Assembly: GCA_047967505.1 (NCBI GenBank) | Contig: CM106539.1 | From: Dipteris shenzhenensis | Lineage: Eukaryota > Polypodiophyta > Polypodiopsida > Gleicheniales | Length of the DNA: 64,000 nt | Strand: one strand, 5' to 3' | Part shown: one piece after another, positions 11,771-22,545 of the stretch | How the letters are laid out: every line of letters starts with the position of its first letter | Numbering within the stretch: the stretch's first letter is position 1 | Made by a program: the position numbers and the translations under genes | Notes under the pieces: model-generated | The model's input: the letters and a program-made list of their open reading frames with translations, nothing else | What the model was told of the DNA's origin: nothing | The model's database searches: none

Positions 11771-11950
11771 TAGAGAGTAGAATTTTGTTGCAGGATGATA
11801 AATGTGCATCACTGCTTTCCAAACCTTGCCCATGATTACCAAAGTACATAATTTTAATAAAAATATCAATGCTTTTTGGCAAATCCACATACAAAAATTA
11901 AGTGAGGTGAGGAGAATATATAAAATATTTTTGCCAATATCAATGATGGG

Positions 11951-12726
11951 CTACGGTTTGATCTCATCCTCAATGAGATCAACCCTTGCCAAACTATCTA
12001 CTTCAAAATCCAAACCAATGTTGAGGTCTACAAATACATTCAGCCCACTACTACTTGTGCTACTGTGCTCATCGAAATGAGCGTCACCACTGGTAGGCTC
12101 GTCCTCATGGGTAATGGTTTGAATATCTATATCTCCTATCTCATGATCATCCTCCTCTCTTGTATCACGATCATCATCACCTCCATGGCCATGATCATCC
12201 TCCATATGCTTCATATTAGGAAATGTACTATACATCAGTTTGGAACGTGGCGTAATAGGTATGACATGCCACCTATTATTATCTACCATTGGTTGATAGA
12301 CAACCTAATTCAAACACAAATATAATCATGTTATTTTCCTTGCATCGAAGGTATCAAATATCAAAAGGTGAGTATTTTTATATATGTGTATAGGACCTAC
12401 TCACATTGTTGCGGTAGTACTAGTGTGTCCTTCTTGCTTTGCCAAAACTTTGTGGAGTCAATAGTTACAAAGCCACTTGCATGGGGTTTGATTGTTGCAT
12501 TAGGATCTCTTTCCACCACGTCCTTAAACCACTTGACATACAAAACATACACAAAGAAGCGTTGAAAGTCAAGCTTAATAATATCTTGGATTATGACACA
12601 ATAATCATCCATGTCTCCATTGGCTCCCTCAAAGCTAGCAATGACGCCGCAAACTTGTGTGTTTCTCTTATCATCAATCCATTGTGTCCGAAAATGCTTG
12701 CCCTCACACTGTATAGCATTGAACAT
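11951..12726 (-). pseudogene. CACTA tnp2-type transposase, C-terminal region (DUF4216-like)
   Basis: Two minus-strand open segments form the end of the transposase reading frame. The segment 12397-12726 carries a DUF4216-like pattern ('DYYG'-type strand here 'DMDDYCVIIQDIIKLDF', then 'VKWFKDV' and 'FVTIDSTKFW'). The segment 11951-12289 begins with 'WHVIPITPRSKL' and runs into a strongly acidic, Ser/Asp-rich tail ending near 11951. Frame breaks separate the two. This part follows the tnp2 and DUF4218 domains on the same strand and is normal for CACTA elements. It is not catalytic itself. Confidence 0.75.
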
Positions 12727-13155
12727 AGTACACTACACCAAGATAGAATCAATTAAATACGCCATCTAAATTGTTGAAAGCTCCTAAATTATGCATAACA
12801 TTCTATATACCGACGTTTTGCATGCATCCTCTAGCATACTCCCATTCTTCCATTGTGATATGCATCCCCTCGTCTCTCTCTGCTCTCTGCAATCCACATG
12901 AATATCCTTTGGAAGTGCTCTTAGATGCTAAGGGTATGGCACACAAGATCCGTGGTGTGTACTAAAGAGGGCCCTTTCTCCTTGTCTTCTTGCCTTTGCA
13001 TCCTCGAGTCTTGTCACCCATCTTTTCATCACATCACTATTAAGCATGCAATAGAGGTTGATATTATTAAGCAACTCCGTGTCCATTACTTTGCTCCATC
13101 CTTTCCCTTGAGGCACAATAGAGGTCATCCTTAGGTCTTCATCATCTCTTCATAG
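12727..13155 (-). pseudogene. CACTA transposase inter-domain segment
   Basis: This region connects the DUF4218-like and DUF4216-like blocks on the minus strand. A minus-strand open stretch at 12928-13128 contains 'MKRWVTRLEDAKARRQGERA', a basic helix that plausibly belongs to the same protein. There are stops and no independent gene. Confidence 0.4.
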
Positions 13156-13533
13156 TCATGGGAGAGAGCTATCCACATAAACAAGAAACTCAGAAATATA
13201 TACAAGTGACTCTTTTACCACCCAATCCTCAGCCATGCTACCTTCGAGCCTTGCATTTGGCCTCACAAAACCCTTCAAGGTCTTCATGAAGCACTCGAGG
13301 AAGAACAACCATCGTGCATGTACAGTGCCACATATAGCAATCTCGTCCACTAAATGCACTATGAGATGTAGTTGGCTTGTGAGAATAGAACGTGGGAAGG
13401 TCTCCTCCACTAAACAAACCACCTCCACTGACATAACTTGAGCATCCTCAAGCGTGGTGGTATCTATTTCCTTTGAGCTCACATACCTAGAAAGAAAAAA
13501 GTGCACCATATTAGCAATATGAAAACCTTGCAT
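13156..13533 (-). pseudogene. CACTA transposase DUF4218 domain
   Basis: This 125-codon open segment matches the DUF4218 module found after tnp2 in plant CACTA transposases. It shows 'LHLIVHLVDEIAICGTVHAR', then 'FMKTLKGFVRPNA' and 'EGSMAEDWVVKESL'. In family members these read H-L-x-x-E, R-W-M-Y-P and E-G-S-I-A-E. The RWMYP block is altered to RWLFFLE. The module is uninterrupted, but the flanking domains are broken. Confidence 0.85.
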
Positions 13534-13656
13534 GGAGCATTGATACGCTTCAAATTTTGTATAGTGTAAAGTACCTCACAAGCTCGCCCATCTTGTAAAT
13601 ACAATCCTTCACATCCTTCGATGCACTCACAAATTTGGAAGGAAAAAGAGATTATG

Positions 13657-14072
13657 CTAAGTCATACTTACTTGGAGCCTCTTGTGCCAATCATGAGATG
13701 TCAAGCCATATAATTGCTCTACACCTCTTTTCTTGCTCTTTGTGAAGGCCCCCTTCGAACACCTCATGCATCCAATGGGAGTACGAATTGTAGTGATAGC
13801 TCGCTTCACCGTGCCACCATCTCTAGCTTTGATAACTTCCATGGTGCACGGGGTAAAAAGACACGCCCATTTGGCCTCTCTTGTGGCAAAGCTTCACACA
13901 TCCTCCCTATGGTGTGTAGATCCTCCCTTATGCCTGTGGAATCTTGTGTCCCATTCAAATGTTTCCAAATGCTAAATGCTACATTCTTGAAGATATGCAT
14001 GGGATCAAGCAAGTGATTGATCTTGAGGTGGGACCAATATGGTAGCCGATAATATATGGAGTATCTAAACAA
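13657..14072 (-). pseudogene. CACTA tnp2 transposase, distal catalytic part
   Basis: Minus-strand reading gives 'LKINHLLDPMHIFKNVAFSI' followed by 'HLNGTQDSTGIREDL', the H-x-x-D-x-M-H-x-x-K-N motif that contributes to the catalytic site of tnp2-type transposases. A neighbouring frame adds 'MEVIKARDGG'. Frameshifts join this to the proximal catalytic part at 14592-15256. The intervening 14080-14590 holds poorly conserved sequence of the same strand. Confidence 0.75.
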
Positions 14073-14591
14073 AAGATGGTGTTAGCGTGCAATCTTTATT
14101 TCCATTCAATATAGCACACAATAGTTACAAACCCTTACTGGCTCATGCCAAGTGGTGGAGGAGTCGTGGAACTGTCCCAAATTCTCATCCAATCTCTTGC
14201 AGTGAGTGACTGTGGGGGACTTCATTCCAAGGGGCAATATATCTAGGATGATCAGGTGGGAGAAATTGATGGTGATTCTCATAGATGATCTTATTCAATG
14301 CGTATGCCCGTGAAGCAACTAGCGAAGGACCTCAAACAGGACATGCATGGTAACCCGATGTAGTGAGACCTAAACAATAGATGCAATTGCGTAAGCAAGG
14401 TAGGTTTAGGGTGCCACATCGATTGCCTACTCATGATTAAAAGTTCAATGCTTACCTAAACACTCACCATAGCCTGGGAAGTCATGCATCATCCACATCA
14501 AGATTGCTTTGTACAGTTGAAGTCTCGTGGTGATGAGGGAGGCCTGCTCATGTCATGCACCTCGATACCTCTCCAAAGTACCTCTAGCTCA

Positions 14592-15256
14592 TCAATCAAA
14601 GGCTCCAGACAAACACCAAGATTTTGGACTTTGTCTCCTTGGAATTAGAAGGGATAACATAACATGTCCTTTCTTAATTGCCATAGAGGGTGGAAGATTA
14701 TAATTCACCAATATCACTGGCCATACACTGTAAGAGGTGCCTTTGAGACCAAATGGGTTCACACCGTCCATACCCAATCCAAGTCTCAAGTTCCTAGGTT
14801 CTTCCTTGAAGCTTGGCCATGTGTCTTCAATATGCTTCCACACACGAGTGTCTACGGGAGTTCTCCACTTGCCATCGGTTGATCGATGGGAGGAATGCCA
14901 TGACATGAGATCTGCAATGGACTTGCACTTGAACATATGATGGATGCAAGGGATTATGGGAAAATGTCGCAGGACCTTACAAGGCACATCCAAAGTTTTG
15001 AGATATTCTCTATATCTTGCCTCTCCACACATAGGACACTCTCTTGCCTCCTTATATGTGGTCCATGAAACATAATGCAATCATTGACGCACTCATGGAT
15101 GCACTTGTAATCCAATCCTCCAAGAGAGGTGACATGTTGCCTTGCCATATCTCTTGAGGTCGATAATTTATTCTCCCTTGGAAGCATTTTACACAATAGC
15201 TTGCATGTGAAGACCATAAATGAGAAAAAGTATTCTAGTAATTGACCCACTAGCAT
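14592..15256 (-). pseudogene. CACTA tnp2 transposase, catalytic core
   Basis: This is the most conserved part of the En/Spm transposase (Transposase_21 type). From the N-terminal side come 'LGGLDYKCIHECVNDCIMFH', a Cys pair in 'ECPMCGEARY', 'VPCKVLRHFPIIP', 'WHSSHRSTDGKWRTPVD', 'EPRNLRLGLGMDGVNPFG' and 'YSVWPVILVNYNLPP'. The GLGMDGVNPFG block includes a catalytic Asp. Two frames (14592-15080 and 14954-15256) must be joined across a frameshift. The protein would cut element ends to move the transposon; this copy is broken. Confidence 0.92.
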
Positions 15257-15940
15257 AATTCACCATGTTTGTAAAATAGACTTTAAATCTTACTTGAGTA
15301 ATGCATTCAAACTTACATTGCTCCATCCATAGATGGTCTGCAAGTTTAGTAACTCAAGGGAGGCACGTATAGCAGAGAATGTGCACCCCTCAAACAGTGG
15401 TGTTGATATTGCAGTAAAAAGATCATCCTGCTCCATGCTATCATCCCTACCTGAGGATTGATGGACAAATCAATCCTACACCATATCATCAAACACGTCC
15501 TCCTCCATGACCTCATGAGGTAATGATGGAGGGCTACTATCACCATCACTCCATGCATCCATGACGGTTCCTCGTGAAGATCCCACCTCATATCGTTGAT
15601 GCTTCGCCTCCTCACGACAAGCATAGGGAAACATATGCAGGTGTGGCACTACATTCTATATCAAATTAAAAAATGATCATATATCAAACACATGAACACC
15701 CATAGGTATCTCAATCCACCTCAATGCTTTAACACTTACCCAGGATACGGTCGCATCCCATTCTCTGTACTTTGATATGTGATTGAGTGTCATTCTATGT
15801 GCATAATATATGTTTCCTCGACATCAATCACACATACATTTGATTTTTTTGCTCCAACCACATTTCTTGATGGTGGATACCGAGGGATTCATCCTCACTA
15901 GAGCTACTTGTTGAAAATGAAGACATCCTACAGATAAATG
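15257..15940 (-). pseudogene. CACTA transposase N-terminal region
   Basis: A minus-strand open segment at 15346-15624 and a Ser/Glu-rich start near 15928 ('MSSFSTSSSSEDES') precede the catalytic core. Conservation is low, as expected for this end of the protein. Splice-like gaps are possible but cannot be fixed by eye. Confidence 0.5.
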
Positions 15941-15989
15941 TTCAACCCAAAAAATGTGTTCTTCCTTGAGTATTGAATGAGAAAACTCT

Positions 15990-16070
15990 GTATTGCATCT
16001 AAAAGTGCGTATGTACTATGGAACATGTCTATAGGCATATCTAAAACACAGTGTAGATGCATCGATTGCG
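15990..16070. repeat. CACTA-type subterminal repeats beside the transposase start
   Basis: The words GCATCTAAAAGTGCG, GTCTATAGGCAT and GTAGATGCATCG match the motif set at 11582-11770. A segment of about 45 bases here is repeated in the same orientation at about 17565-17610. Confidence 0.6.
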
Positions 16071-16227
16071 GATTGGTTAAGTTAAAACTACTTTTAGCAC
16101 TGCACTTGCTTTCCTTCCAATACTTTTAGTGTAGCTTGCTTTCCTTTTAACACACACACCTCCAAGCATCCACACTCATCTCCAAGCTCTCTCCAAGCAC
16201 CCACACTCATCTCCAAGTCAGCGCTGG

Positions 16228-17400
16228 CTCCATGGGAGTGGCTATAGGCTTATAATCATGCATGTTAACCTATCCAAGAGCTTCTGCACATATTTGGATT
16301 GAGACATAATGATGCCACACTTTTCTTGTATAAACTGGATCCCCAAATAAAAATTTAACATGCCCAAATATGTCATTCAGCTTTCAACTCAGCTTTGAAA
16401 TCTGCATCTATTTCCTCATTTGACCCTGTGAGCAGCATGTCATCTACATAAAGAATGATGACTAAAATACCCCCCCCCATCCTTCTTGATATAGAGGGTG
16501 CTTTGCGTGGGACTATTATGTAACCCCTTACTTGCCAGGAATGCATCAATCTTGGCATACCATGCACATGGGGCTTGTTTCGTATAAAGATTTGTTAAGC
16601 TTGCAAACTTGATGTGCATTGCCAAAAAGTTCAAATCCTGGAGGTTGTTTGACATAAACCTCTTCCTACAAGTCCTCATTAAGGAAAGTTGTTTTAATGT
16701 CCAACTAATGGACATTCCAAAAAAAATTTCCAGGCACGGTAATAACTGACTGTATGGTGGTCATCCGGGATGTAGGAGCAAAAGTCTCCTCATAATCTAT
16801 GCCCTTCTTTTGTGCATAGCCTTTGGCAACTAGCCTTGCCTTGTACCTATCAATGGCTCGTCAATGATTCATCTGGCTTTCTTTTCACCTTGAAAACCCA
16901 CTTGGTACCAATGGCATGCTTACCTGGTGGCAAATTCACAACATCCCAAGTCTGATTTTTCTCAATGAACTGCAATTCATTGTGCATGGCATGCATCCAA
17001 TGCACATTGTCCTTTGCTTCTTCAAAAGAGTCAGGTTCTTCCTCATCAAGAAGAGTACTTGCATAAGCTGTCTCAACTGAAAGAGCCCCCCTGCATGCCT
17101 TATCACACTACGAGTCTTGCTAGGCAGTGGGGCCTCAAGCCTACTCTTCCTGAGAGTCTGTAGCAACTAATTCGGGACTGTTTTGGCTGCGTATATCTCT
17201 TGAATTTCTTGCTTGACTCCACACCATGCGGAGGTACAAAATCAACCTGTGGTGGCTGAATCGGGGCATGTGGATCAGGAGGAGGCTGCTGTAAATTCTG
17301 ATTTTTAGCATGAACCTCAGCTGGGCAACGAAATGTTATAGGAAGCATCCCCGAAGGAGAGGAAGCTTTGAAGAAAGACAAGAAGCTTCCATACCTCTAT
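16228..17400 (-). pseudogene. Ty1-copia reverse transcriptase fragment
   Basis: Read on the minus strand from 17400 to 16228, the segment contains a Pro-rich linker, a block corresponding to the start of RVT_2 (near 16880-16920), 'APCAWYAKIDAFL' (the KQAPRAWY motif), 'LYIKKDGGG' and 'ILYVDDMLLTGSN' (the YVDD active site, intact, near 16430-16450). It ends at the 'PIATPMEPAL'-like phrase near 16230. Frameshifts and stops occur throughout. Both ends are cut and no LTR is visible, so it is a truncated insertion between the CACTA-type repeat blocks. Confidence 0.88.
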
Positions 17401-17549
17401 CCAAGGTAAGTCTCTTGGTGGTTGGCCTTGTTTGGAAGTTGTTCTCTTTGGATTCATCCTTTGTCATATGTAGGGAAATGATTTTTTTGGTACTGTTCTT
17501 CTTTTTGGGTTCAGGAGCATGTCTTTTTCACCTTTTTGATGAAAAGCAT

Positions 17550-17615
17550 TTGTCGGAGCATATCTATAGATGCATCTAAAAGTACGCTGTTTACCACGTC
17601 TATAGACGCACTCTA
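17550..17615. repeat. CACTA-type subterminal repeats, second internal block
   Basis: The words ATCTATAGATGCATCTAAAAG and GTCTATAGACGC repeat the motif set seen at 11.6 and 16.0 kb and lie just upstream of the plus-strand second reading frame. Confidence 0.55.
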
Positions 17616-17635
17616 ACATACAGTTCCAAACATGC

Positions 17636-18202
17636 ATTTCCCCCCTTCCCCTTCCCCTTTCCCCTTCCCCTTCCCCTTCCCTTTCCCCCTTCCCCTTCTC
17701 CTTTCCCCTTCCCCTTCCCCCTTCTCCTTCCATTCTCCCTCCTCCTTCCATTCTCCCATCCTCCCTTCTCTTTCCTTTCTCCTTTCCCTTGAATGCATGT
17801 TTAAGTCAAAATTTCAATGCCTTAAGCATTCGTGAGGAAATAAGGGATTGCATGAATGATGGAAATAAGTGATTGCATGAGGAAAATTGGACTGCAGCAT
17901 AGAGGGTGGGATAAAGAAAGAGGGCATGCATCATGGAAATCCCCTTCCCCTTCCCTTTCCCCTTCCCATATCCCTTCTCCTTAATCCATTCCCCCTTCTC
18001 CTTCTATTTACCCTCCTCCTTCCATTCTCCCATCCTCCCTTCTGTTTCCTTTCTCCTTTCCCTTGCATGCATGTTTAAGTCAAATTAAGCATTTGTGAGG
18101 ATATACGGGATTGCATGAATGATAGAAATAAGTGATTGCATGAGGGAAATTGGACTGCAGCATGAGGGTGGGATAAAGAAAGAGGGCATGCATGATGGAA
18201 AT
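17636..18202. repeat. Tandem duplication, each unit with a C4T2 pyrimidine tract
   Basis: Two adjacent units (about 17636-17940 and 17941-18202) each start with a CCCCTT-rich microsatellite tract and continue with a nearly identical segment containing 'GGGATTGCATGAATGAT' and 'TTGGACTGCAGCAT'. Differences are small substitutions and changes in tract length. Confidence 0.85.
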
Positions 18203-19640
18203 CTTCTTCTCTTCTTTTCTACAGTTCATCATGTGGGCAGAAAGCTCTTCAGCCTCACCTGATCTTCAAGATGCCATCTTTTGGGAGTTATATAACATTT
18301 TGGGGCACCCTCCCACTCCTCAGGAGTTATACACATACATGACGGGTACTCAAAACACCCCCGAGGAGTCGGCAGTATAGACTCCAAACCACCCCATAAC
18401 CACACCAACTGAGGTTACTCCTGTGGAGTTGAGATAGCCCAACAGGCGACAGAGCTGCCAGCCTTCTCCTCGATCATCAGGAGTCCCTTCTCCCCAATCT
18501 TTAGCACTCTCTTCTCCCTTGTGACCATGGTCTAGAGTCCCTTCTCCCCTGCCATCAAGAGGCCCTTCTGCCTCGAAGAGCCACCAGTGTACTCCCGTGC
18601 AATCAGGAGTCCCTTCTCTAAAGACGAGTGCCCATTGTACTAGCTCATCACGATAGGGCAGCAGGCGTAGTAGCAGGGAGAGTATTAGGGGATGCATGGC
18701 ACAATGCTTTGGAGGGGGTAATGGTGGGGGTGAGGAGGATTCATATGATGTAGATGTGCCAGAGGGTGATGGTATGATCTTCTATGACATCACTCAGAGA
18801 GGAGGCATCTTGATGGATGCATGGGTGAAGGACATCATGGCCTTCATGCGCTCTGTAGCTGCTAACAACTACATATCATATTGCTTTATTCCATACAAAG
18901 AGCATCCAAAAAGATTGGCTGATGAGACTATCAATGCTGTTGTTATACTTGCCAATAAAAGATCTTTGCCTAAGAGGCAGGCACTAGTCGAGATTGCCAG
19001 GAGAGAGGGAGGTCAACCACCAAGGGGCTAGCCCCACACCGCTCATAAGCATGAGCAGAAGAAAGCAATGAAGGTAGCGAAGGCGGACCCCAGTCTGCAG
19101 CATGTGGAGGCACAGTGGATCCAAATGGAGTAATATGGAAGTGTGCATTTTGGAGAAGGGGGTGTTGACCCATGGGAGGCCCAATTTGTAAGTATCGATC
19201 TCAAATTATATTGTGTTTATGTGGTTTATTAGGAGGTTGTTTCTCTGTACTAACCCCTCCGCAAATTGTGTCATCTTATAGCTTGATATCATGGGCAGGT
19301 ACCCTACTCCTGTCGCGACAACCTACCATCGTGTGGACATCACAGAGGACATACATGGAGGCACTTCTATGATGAGGGTTTGATTACTTAGGAGCAGTAT
19401 AGTTGGGCTACTGGAGCATCCCCCCAGGTATTTAAAAGTACTTAAATAATGTCCATATTGTAAATAAAGATTTGATTTTTCATACATTGATACATGTCAT
19501 TCCTAGTTTATAGGCCCCTGTGGATATTTAGGAGGAAGAAGGCGAGGATATTGAGGACGAAGAAGGCGATGAAGAAGGTGACAAAGAAGGTGATGAAGAA
19601 GGGAGCGAGGACGCAGATGACTTAGATTAGTCATGAAAGT
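18192..19640 (+). pseudogene. Second CACTA-type reading frame with acidic tail
   Basis: A plus-strand coding-like region starts near 18192 or 18231 ('MWAESSSASPDLQDAIFWEL'). It passes through a Pro/Ser-rich segment with two single stops and a well-conserved-looking block at 18696-19031 ('FMRSVAANNYISYCFIPYKE', 'LPKRQALVEIARREGG'), and ends in a Glu/Asp-rich tail at 19519-19629 that closes with TAG. Its position beside CACTA subterminal repeats, opposite to the tnp2 gene, suggests the element's second protein (a Ptta/En/Spm or TnpA-like DNA-binding factor). The function is inferred from context, not from a named domain. Confidence 0.5.
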
Positions 19641-20094
19641 AGTACTAGAATTAGTGCTAGCTACTCTTTTTTGTACTTGAAGCCATTGGCTTGGTTTCAT
19701 GCCTCTCTTGTATATACACTCCTCTTATTTTTTGTACTTGAAGCCACATGTGGCTTGGCTTCGTGCTATATGTATAAACAAGCACTTCTTGGGCTATGAA
19801 TTAATATACACTCCTTTTATTTTTTTGGCATTCAACTTCCTTGTGCAATGTTCTATCAATGAATGCCTTGTGAACTAAACATTTTGGAGTTGTAATGTTT
19901 TATTTAGAATTGTAATCGTCGGCTATAAATGAGCATGGAATCGTGCTAATTAAAATACCAACCGTGCTAATTAAAATGTGGTTGGTTGTAAGAATTGCAT
20001 TGCACACTGTGGAAATGGGATTCATGCAACCACACAACATACACAACAATCTGTTCAACCACACAAAATTTTGCTTTTTAAAAATAAATAAATC

Positions 20095-20135
20095 TACAGA
20101 GCGTCTATAAGTGTGTCTATGAGTGCATCTTTCTG
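20095..20135. repeat. CACTA-type subterminal repeats, right side
   Basis: 'GCGTCTATAAGTGTGTCTATGAGTGCATCT' in pieces matches the GTCTATA.GCGC motif set at 11.6, 16.0 and 17.6 kb. It may mark the right side of the CACTA-derived block. Confidence 0.5.
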
Positions 20136-20140
20136 TTTTT

Positions 20141-22545
20141 AATGATAGAATAAACATCATAAACATGAAAATTGTGAGGTGATTTAGGTTGACCTTTATG
20201 ACCTAAAGAATTAACAATGGACTTACAATCATAAAATAAACATCAAACATGAAACATCCATGATGAGCTAATCTAAGTGAGCATGTGAGTACCATATGAG
20301 AGATAAATGCCTAATGTTGAACCAATATAACGCAAAGTAGACTTGAGACATGCTTGATAACTTAATGGAATTTATGGAAAGGTAAGCAAGATATGGAAAT
20401 AAAAAGGAGGGAGCCTACAATCATGGTATGTAACAAAATAGGCACCCAGTGCAAGAAAATGAGAGGTTAGCCGAGCTTTTATAGATTATCAAGCCATGTT
20501 TATTACATAATATATAAGATCTTCTCATGGGTTTGCAAGATTAATCACATGGTAGGCATTTGATATCACCATGTGGTTTTGCTAACGGGGCAAGTACCAT
20601 GCGGTGATATGAGAGCATCCTATCATAACTTGTTCCTATCACAATCAATGACTCCTATCCAATCCAAAGGTCATGTTTTCTAAATTTAAATGGCTGGAAG
20701 CAATCTAGTTCATTAAAGCATACTTTAAAAATGAACTTGAACACCCAACATTTATCAATTGTTCCCTAAACACGTTGATTTTCACCTAGCATAGTTGTAG
20801 AAAAGAAGTAGCACAAAACATTTTGGAAATGTTGAACCAATTTGTGCTTTGGGGTGCTTTACATATCATTCCTCTTTCCATAACATGCAACCATCTAGCA
20901 AGCCCATGCACCATGAAATGCAAAAATGCATCAAGAAATGAAGCTAAGTGACAGGTGTTTCACTTATAAGGGCATGCAAGCAGTTCTCTCTTGCAAATCT
21001 CCTTACACTAAGCGGACTCCTTCCATCAAGCTCCTTTGGAGGCCAACAGCCACTAATCAAAATTAGTAGCATGCCCTTTCTCAATAGCACATGTATGATT
21101 TAGAAGGGTGGGTGCAGATGTGTGAGAGGGCATAGCATGTGAGAGGATATAGACATTGCATAGGAGGAGCTAGGATGCACTGTTAAAGGACAATGAGTGC
21201 AAAGATTGAAGATCTAGTGTGCCAATGCATGGTGGCCACCCCCATGGTGCCAAGGCTTAGGGTACTTGGATGGAAAGAAAGGATAACTTGCTTCAATAAG
21301 TACTTAAATTCATGATGTCAACATGTGGCTTGTTTGCTGAGTGCATGGCACCGAGGTGCATACATCCATGAGATTTAAGGGGGTTGAATTTGGCCAACTA
21401 GAAGACCCTAGATGAGCCCTAGATCCAAGCTACCTACTCAAAGGCCTAGGTGTAATGAATCACAATTTCAATTATCTTATCAATTGCCCTTCAAAAATAA
21501 ATGCAACTTGCTACATCCTAAGGCTTACATGTTGTAGAATCCAAGCTTGAAGCGTCACGAGGTTCGCCTAGAGTCTGAGTTGTGAGCTCCTCTCTAGAAA
21601 GGGAATCCACCGGCTCCACTCAAAAAATGGTTAGTGAGGCTTGTCCCACTCATCATTATGTGAGAGGGGGTGGACAAGCACTCCCCTCCCCCCCCCCCCC
21701 TTTTTTCTAGTCGTCCTTATTAGGTTGGGTTCACACGAGCCCAATGCCACCCATCCATAAATCGACCGGCCAATTGGACGAATGCAATTGGGCTTAAGCA
21801 TTCAGATAGTCCTATGGACACTTCCATCCCAAGTTGAGCTGGACAGATAGCTCACAGTAGAGCTTCACATAAAGGCGTTCAGCCTAGCACCCACGGCCAC
21901 CCCTCGAACATTCTGATGTACACCAATCAATATGGATGTTAAGCCCCATAAATGTGCAACTGTGGACAATTGGGCATCACTTCATCGAAACTCGATACAT
22001 GACTTCACGAGTGCTTTATGAGCGGATAAGGTTGGGCAAGGGTGAAGCAAGCGTCATTTTGTTTGAACCCAGCTTTAGATCGCTAGCAATGTTTCCATGC
22101 AAAGTGAGAGAGGTGACACTCTCTAGTTGATGAGATGCAAGCAATCGAAGCTCCTATCACAAAATCCGCACCAACAATAGGCAATCAATAAAATTAGAAT
22201 GAGGATGCCTCATAGGGCAAGGACACAATGTTATCCCTCGAATGATCACGTACCAAGGTCGCCACCTTGCACATAAGGCTCTCCTATGGCAGATGACAGG
22301 CCTGAAGATCCTGTTGGCCGCTACCACTTCAAGTTTCTTCCGACTACAAGATACAATATGCTTGAATAAATGAGCTACAGTGTTTAACACCTTTGATCGA
22401 GTTATATGACGCTAGCATCAGCTCTTATCGAGTTATATGTGATAGCGTCTTTGATCCTTTTAGCTATATGCTGCAAAGCTACATTGTCAATTGCAATCCT
22501 TTCAGCAATTCCCGCTGCATGATGTTATCTTTTATCCTTGTAGTA
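20141..22545. other. No recognisable gene
   Basis: This stretch is AT-rich and lacks convincing coding segments. There is a poly-C/poly-T run at about 21687-21706. I found no repeat pairing, tRNA or exon here. Confidence 0.4.

Noticed and set aside
17464-17835. Gly/Glu/Lys-rich minus and Pro/Phe-rich plus frames
   Set aside because: Artefacts of the CCCCTT tract.
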